Part shown: positions 45,786-57,900 of the stretch, in pieces | Layout: each line of letters starts with the position of its first letter | Numbering within the stretch: the first letter of the stretch is position 1 | Source: Sweltsa coloradensis | Lineage: Eukaryota; Arthropoda; Insecta; Plecoptera; Chloroperlidae | Direction: 5' to 3' | Assembly (NCBI GenBank): GCA_024449915.1 | Contig: JAMZAV010001748.1 | Span: 1 to 64,000 of the forward strand | Length of the DNA stretch: 64,000 nucleotides | Position numbers and translations under genes: made by a program | The notes under the pieces: generated by a model | Databases searched by the model: none | Seen by the model: the letters and a program-made list of their open reading frames with translations, nothing else | Told to the model about the DNA's origin: nothing

Positions 45786-48700
45786 GTAAGTAAAAGTGAT
45801 GTTGTTTTTTCAATATTTTGATTGGTAATGAGGGCATTTTGGTTAAAGTTTGTTATTTTAACGTGTTTCGTTCCCAACATCGTATTTTCCCCTTGGAAAG
45901 GCTTAATTTCATATTTACGAATATGATATGTCATGGGCTTGGTGCTTGCCCTAGGCTTAGCCCTATGCTTTGTCTTGTGATTAATGTGTTGGTAAACATA
46001 TTTCACATGCTCTGATTGCAGATTCTCCTAACGATCAGCCTTCAGAAAATTCAAGTGATGTCAAGGTAAATATAAATCTGCACTATATTTTGTCCTATAA
46101 GCCCTCTAGGCCTACGCTAGGCCTAAGTCTGCCTAGGGCCCTAGGCCTCAAGACATTGGGTGGCCTAGGGGCCTACCTATGCTTGGAGTCTATTATGCTA
46201 ATAAATTACTCTTTAAGAGTTTTAAAAACTTTTTTCTGTTCCCAGAGCCCTATTGTAATGAAAATTGATGCACCAGAGGCAGACAAAAATGTCGAAGAAG
46301 AAAATAAACCTGATTCCTTTTCCTCAAGTAGTAGCCCTACCAATAATTTTAAACCTGCTTTCGGGAACAGTTTTGGCTCCACATTCTCTAATTCTGTAAG
46401 TAGCCACCGTCCCTATGGTCTCGGTGTTCCTAGTTCTATGTCATTTTCTGGTATCCGTTCCAGTTCCTCTCCATTTGGAAACATGAGTTCTTTTGGATTT
46501 AGCAAACCATGTTCCACAACCTCAAACTCCTTTTCAAGTTCTCCGAAACCCCTTCTCTTACGTCCTTCTCAGTTAGCCGTCGGTAACGTTGAATCTACAA
46601 GTAGCGCCGAAACGTCGTCAGAGGAGCGAACGGTAACGACTAGTGAAACGAACGAAGCCGACACTAGTAACACTTCAGCAAATAGTACAAGTAAATTGAA
46701 AAAAGACACCAATCAAGAGAAAAATGAACCTTCTTCATCGCAGAACAATGTCACAAATTCCCAGGGTGGTTCACCTAAATTTGTTCCTCTTGGTGCAACA
46801 CCTCAACAAAAAGATGACAAGTAAGATCCTGGTGTACAGTGTACACCGACAATGACTACGTTTACCAGGCGGGCTGGGGTCGGACTACTCGGTGCGAGCT
46901 TATTTTGCTTGATAAACACTGTGATGCGCACCCGTCTTGGCTCGGTTACAAAGCCGAGCCAGCTCGGTTGATACGATCTGAAATTCAACTGCTCAACACA
47001 ATTAAGCTCAAATATACGAACTCGCGGCCATTTTCTTTGTAATCGTCCAATCACAGCCACTGCTTCCTACAACATCAGCAATAACTCACAAACAGCTGTG
47101 CATTGATACATTTAGCAAGCAGTGACATTTCAAAACATTTTAGCTCGGACACTAAGCTAGTCCGGCCCGTAAGCTCTTGATAAATATTTAGCGAACTGAG
47201 ATTGGAAATCCAGCACGCACCGGGTAGTCCAAGCGCAGCTCGCCTGATAAACGTAGTGAGTCACTTATACCTAGCCTAGTTTAACCGTTACGTACGGTAC
47301 CGGTAGTCGTAGAATTTTGTGGGGAAAAGTACGGCCTAGGCCTGTCGCCTGTAAAGAGTCTTCACAAGACATTCATGTATTCTACACAGTACACACTCAT
47401 AAGTACGGTACCTACTCACTCACATTAATTTGTGCAACGCTACATGGAGAAAATTTGAAATTACATACCATAGGCCTAGGCCCTATGCAAATTCTAAAAT
47501 GCACAAAGCACTGACATTTTTATAGGCAGTAGGCAGTACCGGTACTGAACAACATACAGAAACCAGAATAATTGATTTACCTAATAAACACTCTACATCT
47601 TGCTTAAGAGGGTATGCTGAGGCTAGAACGGAGGCGAGTTTAGGCGCTCAGCTTTCGGTCTTTTTCGGGTAAACGGTTTATAATATCATTATCAAATTTC
47701 ACACTAACTTTTATAAAGAATAAATCTATGTTAGGTCCATTAATATTATGCATATTCCTAAATTAATTCATTGATTTTGAATTAAAATTTAGTGAAATCA
47801 CCAAAATTTACTCAATTTTGGTCAACTTTGGGAATTTATTCCAAGTAAACAGATTTTTTTAACTCAAATTTGCATAATGGATAACAACGTATAAATCCAT
47901 GTGAACGGGCAGGTCAATTTGGTTTTATCATAAGACTAGGAAAACGCTAAAGTCCCGCCGCGTTGATGGATGAGCTTTTTATAGGTTTTAGTTTGCGTGG
48001 GATATCTTTACTTTTGCAAGTGCTTTGTTTTGCTGCCTACGCATTGTAGGTGAATGTTGTCAAGTTTCTTTTGTTTCTTTTTAATTGGTATTATTTACCG
48101 TAAAAAACTTGTATTAAAAGCTTTATTTCTATGGATTCTGGCTAAATTTTTCCACTTTTTCTTTCAAAAGGTACTACATAACCATAACCTTAATGTCCAT
48201 GTATAATATGAACGTTGTAGCCCCACCCGTTTGGTCAGAATTGGCCCAAATGGCACGAAAATATCGCACAAAAAGTAAAAAAACGTATATTAAAAGCTTA
48301 TTTCTCTCGATTCTGGCTAACTTTTTCAACTTTTTCTTTCAGAAAGCAATACATCACCATTACCTTAATGTCCATGTGAAATATGAACGTTGTAGCCCCA
48401 CCCGTTTGGTCAGAATAGGCCCAAATGGCACGAAAATATCGCACTAAAAATCGAAAAAAATCGTAAAAGTACGATATTCATGAGAAATATTTCTTCGATT
48501 GTACCCAAAAACGTGGCAAGTCTAAGTTCAGAGAAAACGAAGGTCGTGTCAAATTTTCATCAAGATCGCATATCGATGGTGAAGAACCAATACCTCCTAT
48601 CTGCCATTTTCTGCCAAAATGAGATGTTGGTGTCTATGGATACAGAAAATTATTTCGAATTTTTTGGTGCTAATAGCTCCTATCTAACAATGCTTAAACA

Positions 48701-48896
48701 TCTCCAAAAGAGACATATAGTACTACCTTACATCAATATCTCCTATCTGCCACCGCCAACTAGTTACTTTTTTTAAATCAGTTTTAATGCTCTCCTGAAC
48801 AATTTGCTTTTTGGCAGATAGAAGGTATTGGTTCTTCACCATCGATATGCCGTTTGCCCGGTAGAGAGCGAACAAACAGACAGAAAAACAAAAAAA

Positions 48897-48931
<35 letters not shown>

Positions 48932-51900
48932 AACGGAGCTAAATTTTTTTGGGGGGTCGGTGAAATTGAAGTCTTCGCTTCGCTCATCCAATAAACGGTT
49001 TGGTAGGAATTTCCAGAATTGAAATCCATGTTCTGGATTTCCCATTTTTCACGTTTTGGACTTATGTCTCGCAATGGATCTTTAAGGCTTATTTTGTGCA
49101 ACCAATTATGGTTATCAATATAAAAGTACTTTATTAACATCCATTTAAAATTTGGTAATGATATTACCAACCGTTCAGCAGAAATTATCAACACCTGTTT
49201 GCGCGCATTTGAGTTGGGCCAAGCTCAGCGTACCCTCTTAAGCATAAAGCCGATGCACTGGAAGCTCCCGTTGCATGCTCCAGAGGCTAGAGTGGCACAT
49301 TATGACACATGGTTGATGCGCCTTTAATGCAAATAATCTAAAACATAAGCTAAGCCTCTAATAAATACTAACTAGCTAGGGTCTATTGGCTTAAATTACA
49401 GTTGGGCATCAATTATCATGGTAGGCTTAGCAAATGAACTGATTCACTGTGTCATAGGTAGGCCTACATTGAAAACCTGGTAGCCTGTCTTAATTATTAA
49501 ATTCATGACCCAATTGATCTTCAAAGATACTGGTGCTTGCCGTATTAGGCCGAACATTGTGTTACCGGTAGGCATTCGCATTTAAATTCATTTTCTGGTA
49601 AATTAATGAACTGTCATTCATTTTAGAGACTTGTGCATTTAATATTTAAGCCTAGGCCTATGGTACTTCAAGGCCTACATTGTTTTTAGATAAGTAGGCT
49701 ATGAATATTTCCATATCATGGCCAAACACATGAAAATATTAGGCCTAATTAATAACAAAAAAGCCTGGTTTTATTCATCACTGGTAGTGGTAGGAGACAC
49801 ATTACATTATCATTCCACAACGGCGCTTACAAGTTGGAAAAGTGTAAAAAATGCAAAAATACTAAATTGTGTACTAGGAGGTTTGTTATAGGTTCCGCTC
49901 GCAGTGGTGTAACTAGCACTAGTTTTTCAGGGGGGGGCAAACATTTTTGTAACCTCCCAAAGATCAAGAGTCAGCACAACTAGTGAAGAGGTATGTGGGT
50001 ACAGTCAGTGGTGTCATCCAAAGATAATTGTGGGTATATGTAGGCCTACGCTCTTTCCTGGGAACAATTGGGGATTGGAGTATTTTGACGAGTTTTTTTT
50101 TGACAAAAACTTTAGACGTAGGCATAAGCATATGAAAAAATTGTAAATAAGAAAAATATAGGCCTACCTACTTTTTTTTTATCATTATAATTATAATATC
50201 TAAGAAAAATACCTTTATGTCAAATAAAAATTGTGCCACCCTCGCCCCCTCTGACAATTTTAGGGGGGCGCTTGCCCTCCGCCCTGTAGTTAAGCCACTG
50301 ACCGCATGAATAGTAAATCTTTCTTTAGGAATGCATTGGCCACTAGGTTGATCTTCAGGACGTGGGAGGCCAAAGGGTCAGCGCGGCATTCCAATGCCCA
50401 GTTAACGACTTCCTAGACATACGATACGAACGATAACAGTCAAACATTAACATTGAATTTAGTGAAATAAATTTACCGTAATATAAAATGTACAGCCTAG
50501 GCCTATGTGCACAGGCTAAAAACTAAATTTATGTGGAACTAGGCCTACCTTTGTAGTTGGTAGATTTTTTGGTAAAATTTGGCCATGATATGGAACTGTT
50601 CATAATTGTATATACCTGTAGTTTTATTTTTTAACACAATTTTCTAGGGTTGTGCAAACCCACTATTTTTACATTGAATTTGAACTTTTGTACTTCGTAG
50701 CCTAGGTAGTACTTTTAAAAATCGAACTTCTCGAAAATTTTGAACCAAACCGAACTCGAAAGGTAAAATAGTGATAAGACTGGACCAGCACGGCGGCACC
50801 TCCACCAAAAAAGTACCCGTGTGCAACTTCTCGATCGGCCCCTCCACAATTTTTGTTTTTAAATTTGTTGCTACTGTACCAGTGAACTGAGAACCATTTT
50901 TTGATATGTCGAATAATCAAATGTGTTTGCGCACCACTACAAATTAGTAGGCCTATAGCCTAAAAAAACAAACTGAGCTTTTTTTAAAGTTTGAGTTTTA
51001 ATTTTGAATGTTTTCACTACATACTCTACTATTTTCCTGTGCAATGTATGGTTGGTAAGCCTACCTATATAATTCTTTCATTTTGATTTTTTACAGTGTC
51101 ACAATTGGTGGCAGTGCAGTATCATCATCAGTAACCGGTTATGTGTTCGGTCAGAATCTCCACGCTAGAATAGCGGAGGCTGTCGCTGTGGAAACGGCTG
51201 ATTCGACCAGCGGCAAGAACGATGGAGCAAGCACTTCTCAGGTGAGTGTGTTTCTCGGCTCATTCGTTTATTTTAGGGATGTCAAACGATATAAAATTTC
51301 ATATCGATAATCGCGCTGAAATAAAATTAATATCGCGATTAATCGCGATAATATCGTGGACAAAAAATATCGCGCCGATATAGTCGCTTCAGTCATATCA
51401 CGATATATCGGCGTATATAAAACACGTTTCTCGCATGCGTCTATTTGAATTGCGCGCCTTCACTGTACTAGCGTGGCTATTGGTTGGCGGAGCGGCCAAC
51501 CGGCCACTCGATACCCCTACCACGAGACAGCGTGTGCAAGAAGAGCGGTGAAGCGAGAGAGAGCCTAGCTTCGAGCGGTCGGCGGGGGGCGGGCCCATCG
51601 AGGGCGGGCCCGTCGTTGCTAGGCAACAGCCAGCTGACGCCTGCCATTGCGCAATGCGCAGTAGAGAAGTTTACGTGATTGGGGCGATGCAACAACACGT
51701 GGTAACTGAAGAATCAACACATCCGTTGGCGCTAAATTCAATTTGAAGCAGCAGATGCCCGATAATATCGCGATTATCGCTAGGAATTAATATCGTACGA
51801 TAATCGCGATGCAGCAACTCATATCGCGATAATATCGATAATCGATATTATCGATAATTATCGATATGCGATTATCGTTGACATCCCTAGTTTTTTAGGC

Positions 51901-54900
51901 CTAGTAGCCTACTCCTAATTTTGTTGTGTCCTAACCGAAACCTCATGATTGAAAACAGGAAATAGACACCAAATAAGATCAGGGATGTAAACCGGAAATA
52001 TTTCCCGAATAAGAAAATATTTCGGGGAATTTCCCAAAAAAATATTTTCCAAAAAAATTCCGGAAATATGTTGTTTGTTTTTTTTTTTTTTTTTTTTTAA
52101 AGAGGCAGTTCACTCTATCTTTGGGGCATTCAGCTATTAATATTGGTAGATAAGTGCAAAATTAGTTAAAAATGTCTGTTAATAAAAAAATCAGAACGTT
52201 TCTGCTCTTTCATATGACATTCTTTAACAGTGTTTTTAATCTAGTTGTAACTTTGTCTCAGGGGCCAGGGCTATCCCGTATTATCTGCCCATCCTTCAAA
52301 TTGATGTTTTATACCCTTTTGACAGCCCTGGAGCCTAAAGTTACCATTCAATTTTTTCCCCGGAAATATTTTTGGAAATTTTGCCCAAAAATTTTTAGTA
52401 GAAATTTGACATCACTAGCTACATGAGCTAAGCCTAGGGTGTCTGGAAAAATTGGAACAGTCAGGGAAATTGTTAGACCCCTATATTTATAGAATTTCTT
52501 TTGTTTTCCCTAAAAATCTCTTAAACTCACCAAGTCAAAACTATAAATTCAAAAATATTCCCGGATTAAGCCTCCGGACTCCCATTTAAATCTACCATCA
52601 TTGCCAATTATTTTTGGATGAGCGAAGCAAAGACTTCAATTTCACTGACCCCTCAAAAAATTTAGCTCCAAAGTTTGTTTTTTCCCCTTTTTTCTGTCTT
52701 ATTTGTTCGCTCTCTACCGGGCAAGTGGTATATGCGATCTTGATGAAAATTGGGGGGACCTTCAAAATCTCTGAGCTCCTAGACCTGCGACGTTTTTTGG
52801 TACAATCGAAGAAATATTTCTCATGAATATCGTACTTTTATGATTTTTCCGATTTTTAATGCAATATTTTCGTGGTATTTGGTCCGATACTGACCAAACG
52901 GGTGGGGCTACAACGTTCATATTTTACATAGACATTAAGGTACCGGTAATGGTGATGTATTGCCTTTTGAAAGAAAAAGTTGAAAAAGTTAGCCAGAATC
53001 CATTGAATAAAGGTTTTAATGTGAGTTTTTTTGGGTACCTATATAATAATAATAATTAACAAGTATCAATAGAAACTTGACAACAATCACCTACAATGCG
53101 TTCAAAAAGCACTTGCAAAAGTAAAGAGATCTCATGCAAACTAAAAACTTGCAAAAAAGCTCATCCATCAACGCGACTAAAAAAACTAAAAAGCGTTCGC
53201 AAAGCGGCCTAATAATTAGGGATGTCAAACGATATGAAAATTCATATCGATAATCGCGCCGAAATAAGAATAATATCGCGATAATATCATACCCAATAAA
53301 TATCGCACCGATATGGTCATTTGAAATCATATCACGATATATCGGCATAAAACTCGCTTTTCTAGAATTTGAGTCAATTTGAAGTGCGCGCCATCTCAAC
53401 GCTGGTCGGTGGATTGGCCGCCACCTACGACGGGCTAGTGTGCGAGAGGGAGGAGGGAGCGGTGAAGAGAGAGCGAGAGAGAGCGCAAGCGGTGATGCTG
53501 TTCCTACATACAAATACATCCATAAAATGTTAAAATTACCCGTGCAAAACGTTCCCGTATGTCACGTTTTCCCGCCGAATACGCGATAATTGCCGATTTC
53601 CGATTTAATGTCTTGCGGCGAGCAAGCGTGAGATACGTTTCCATCAATTTCTAGCACTCGAGATTGTTCCTGAATCCCGATCCACATATTTTGATTGAAG
53701 CAACGCCGCAAAATACAACGTTCGTACCAGCCTTGCCTTGTCATCCATCATGTGCGCATGCGCTGGCCGTGCAAGGTCGGAAGGAGTGGGCGGAGTTAAA
53801 GCTGCATGACTGTTCGAGCGTTTCACGCGGCGCAGTTGGCGCGGCAGCCAATAAACACAGTAAACACATTGGCGCACTCAACGCGCGAAACGCCGAGCAG
53901 TAAATGCACCTGTTACATAACGTGGAGTCCTGACTCTAGTGTTTTGTTTCGGCCTAGGCCAAGTGTTTTACGCGGATACGCTACTGAATTAATAATTATC
54001 GAGATATCGCCAGCAATATTGATATCGTACGATTATCGCGATACAGCCACCAATATTGCGATAATATCGATAATTATCGATACACGATTATCGTTGACAT
54101 CCCTACTAATAATGTTGGAAGGCAAAATTATTTAATAAGCCTAGTAGGGCTAACTTAGGCCTACAGTATTTTCTTGATCAGTAGCCTGGTAAAAATTATT
54201 TGTTGCCTGTAAAAATACAATTTTCAAATTTCAATCTGGAGAAGTTGGGAGATTTGTTAAGCTAGCCTATATTAAGCAGACATCTGTTCTTTTCAGGCGG
54301 CGACCAGCAACGGTACGAGCGCGTCCGAGATGCTCTTCACCTCAGTCATCAAGAAAGACACGGGGAGTTCCAGCAACGTAAGCACACCGATTCTATGACC
54401 AACCTTATTGATTCTTTAGCTCAGTTCATATCTATAGGTAGGGACCCTGAGAAATTGCAAATAAAAAGTTCTCATTTCATTATAAAAAATCTTCAATTTC
54501 ATTTTCAGTATATATAGCCGAAACTCAGGTAAAGGCAGCATTTCGTCATAAAAATAGTACTGCATTCACTACCCTTGAGCGAAATGAACACGTATTACAC
54601 ATGAACAAATATTTAGGCCATACAAAGTTAACTTAATTGGAATTAGCTAGGCGTGTTCGTTAATAATATTATCAACTGTCTTTATGACAACTATAACTAA
54701 GTTAAAACAGAAATGTGTTTTAATGCCCAATTTGTCAAAATAATTGCATATTTTGGACTAAAACTTACAGAATAATTATGTTATGTGTATGTACCGTATG
54801 TTATGTTATGTACATTTACATATTGTGTTGATATATTTTAATTTTACTACATTTTAGATTTAAATTTATGACAAATCCTATACTTTTGTACTTATGTGAA

Positions 54901-57900
54901 GTCTTTGGATGCTAATAAAAATGAAATGAAATGAATGAAATGAAAGTTCCTGATTTTGCTCTAATTTAGCATAAAAACATGATTATTGGTTGCCTTATTT
55001 TGCTACTTAACAATAAAACAGACATATTTAGCATCATTTGCATTTAGTGAAAAAAGTCATTCGAATCTATAGGCGCTTTACTGTAACTATGGATTTGCTG
55101 ACTTTGAATTGAGGAATGCGTGGTCGGAACTCCATTCCTTTGGCAGTTTATTTCCCAATAGTAGGACCTGATTGTTGTTGTCAACTTAATAGTGTGTACA
55201 AGCCTTGGATTTGGTTGTTATTTCACATTTCTGAGCAGCCTTTTTCAAACGACTTAGTTCTTGAATTACAAGCAGACATTGGGATCTTGTTTGGGATATA
55301 CTTGAGTTCCTTTGCCTAAAGCATGTGCTCATAAACCGACCGCACATTCCTAAATTCTACGTCAGCAGATCCAAAATTACGGGAAACGCAACTTTAATAC
55401 CGCATTAACTTGATTGTACGTAGTTTGAAATCCAGTTTTTAGATTTAAAAAATCGAAAGCTGTTTTGCATTCAAATGTAGGTTGTACTATTATTATTAGG
55501 TAGGTATGTAAGTTATTTTGTACCCATCACCTTGTACAGTTTGACCACAAAATGTGACGCAATTATCATACTATACTATCTACCAAGGTCATGGGATTAC
55601 AAGGAAATAAACTACTAGTAATTTAAGAGAATTACTACAATGTTCTCCTCAGACCCACCAAAAATTCATTGCTGCCCGCTATAGCTTGACTATAAAAAAA
55701 AATTAGGTTATACATATTACAATCATTGTAGGCCTAGAGGCACACACATTAAATTTGCTCAAACATAATAAAAAAAACTTGCAGGATTATGTTTTGAAAC
55801 ATAGCCTACCGTACTTGAAAATGATTTGTTTCTGTTTTTGTGGTGGTGCCATGTTGACAGCACAGCAGAGGCTACTGTAGAAGGCTATTGTTTGATAATG
55901 ATAATAAATAAAACATTTAGGCCCTATCTTTTGTTTTGCAACACTGTATTGACCTAGATGTGTTGATAAGCTTCAGCAACTAATCTATTCTTGGAAGTTA
56001 ATTGTATTATCCTTACTGCTGATCCGCCCAGGGCGACAGTGGATGCCCCGACACGCCCAGCAAGAGTCTCTCTGAGGCGGCTCGAGAGTACGAAGAGTCG
56101 CGCGCGGTCAAGCGCAAGTACGACCAGGTCGCGGTGTTCACCGGGGAGGAAGACGAGGCCAACGTCGTACAGGTAGGAACAACATTTATTAGCAGAGAAG
56201 AACAACAATTTACCTTTGTGACAGAGCTGTTTAACAGTTTTATTTTTTAAGTTTTTAAGTCCTGTCGCTGAGGCTGGCGCGGAGACGAGTTTAGTCGCTC
56301 AGCTTTCTGTTTTTTTTTGGGGGGGGGGGAAAGTGGTTTATAACAGCGTTATGAAATTTCACACTAACGTAAATAAAGAATAAATCTATGCTATTCAGTA
56401 GGTATGCGTATTTGTAAATTAATTAATTGATTTTGAATTAAAAATTAGTGAAATCAACCAAATTTATTCCAAGTGTACAGATTTTTTAACTCAAATTTGC
56501 ATACCGGTACTGCCTGTTTAAAACGTTTAAATCAATGTGAACGCACAGGTTAATTTGGATTAATCGTAAGATAGCCTACTAAACGGTTTGGTGGGAATTT
56601 CCAAAATTGGAATCCATTTTTTGGATTTCCCATTTTGGACTTAAGTCTCGCAATGGATCTTTAAGGCTTATTTTTTAAAACCAAATGCGGATATCATTAT
56701 AAAAATACTTTATTAACATCCATGCAGAATTATGTAATGATTAGGGACATGAAATTTTCGCGACGCGTGTTTTTACGAAATTCTACAAATATTGAAATAA
56801 TGCATTTTTTTCAATTCAGTGTGTTTAATGGCAGTTTGGGCTATTAGATAACGTTCGCGATTTTTTACCATTTTAACCGTTTTCCGCGATTTTTAATGAT
56901 TATTCTCGTTATTCACGAATTTTTCCGCGATTTTACAACTTTTTGCGATGTTTTCCCAATTTTTAGTGTTAAAATCGCTAAAAGTGCAAAATTATTTGAA
57001 AATCCCGCTAGATTTCGAGTTTCGATCATAATCAAGATGGCTGACTGTGCAATCGATTATTTCGCCAAAAGTTCGACTAATCGATTTTTCGTTCGATAGT
57101 CGTTCATACCAGCTGATTGTGATGCTTTGTGGCCTAAAATTATTGTTGTCATCCTGTGATGGACTGCAGATAAAATGCCGAAAATAACCGATGTTTTATC
57201 TCGCGCGCGTGTAAATAAAGATAAATACATGTTATTTGTTTGATTTCAATAGACCTACACATTGTTTCTTGCATAAGATGTGTTTTCAGCACAACAAAAG
57301 AGTTGACAGGCTGCCTGGGACTACCTAACCTCAAATTCGCGATGTCTGAGGCACTGAGTTAAAGCTGTTAACATTCAGTTAACTGTAAGAACATCGTTGA
57401 TTTGTCTAAATTTTGAGAACAAGTGCCCTAAACATAGCCCTAAGCAATTCAAATACGACTGGACCCTAGACCTAGGCTGGACATAGGCCTAGTATGGAGC
57501 AGGTTTAGGGCCTAGGCCTAGGGCCATCTTCAGGAAACAACACAGGATTGGACTTTTATGATTCCACGGTTGCATCTAGGCCTAAGCTAGGCATAGTCGA
57601 CTTATGTCTGCAAAAAAATGCACAGAATTTAACACTGAGATAATATTTTAGAACCTTTGCCCCAACCAAGGCCTAGGCCTACACATCTCAAGCCCCGAGC
57701 CTAGGCCTACCTTACACGTCACACTTCAATTTTGTATGACATTCGTTGGTATGTAGGCCTAGTAGTTCATTTCCTAGGCCTAGGCCTATATCACGAAATC
57801 AGGGTCTAGTCTAGATTTTTAACTGGGGACAGTAGCTTAGGCCTAGGCAGTTCTGTTAGTGCTAGCTATTTTGCCGTAGGCCTAGGCCTAGCCTAAGTCT

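Larger units (their letters stand above)
47608..49237. mobile_element. TTAA-type DNA element C1 hosting A7, RANBP3 intron 3
   Basis: TTAA at 47604-47607 and 49238-49241 flank the inverted ends GAGGGTATGCTGAG and CTCAGCGTACCCTC. Without the nested A7 it is about 575 bp. A TTAA duplication is typical of piggyBac-type elements, although the ends lack the usual CCC start. No transposase is present. Confidence 0.72.

Noticed and set aside
46090..46245. Upstream extension of RANBP3 exon 3 (MSYKPSRPTLG...)
   Set aside because: The frame is open, but the CCCAG acceptor at 46241-46245 joins in phase with exon 2. The extension is rich in the repetitive CCTAGGCCTA word.
53091..53519. 142-codon minus-strand frame in RANBP3 intron 4
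   Set aside because: It crosses the end of A8 and the start of hAT element E2, so it is a fusion of two repeats rather than a gene.
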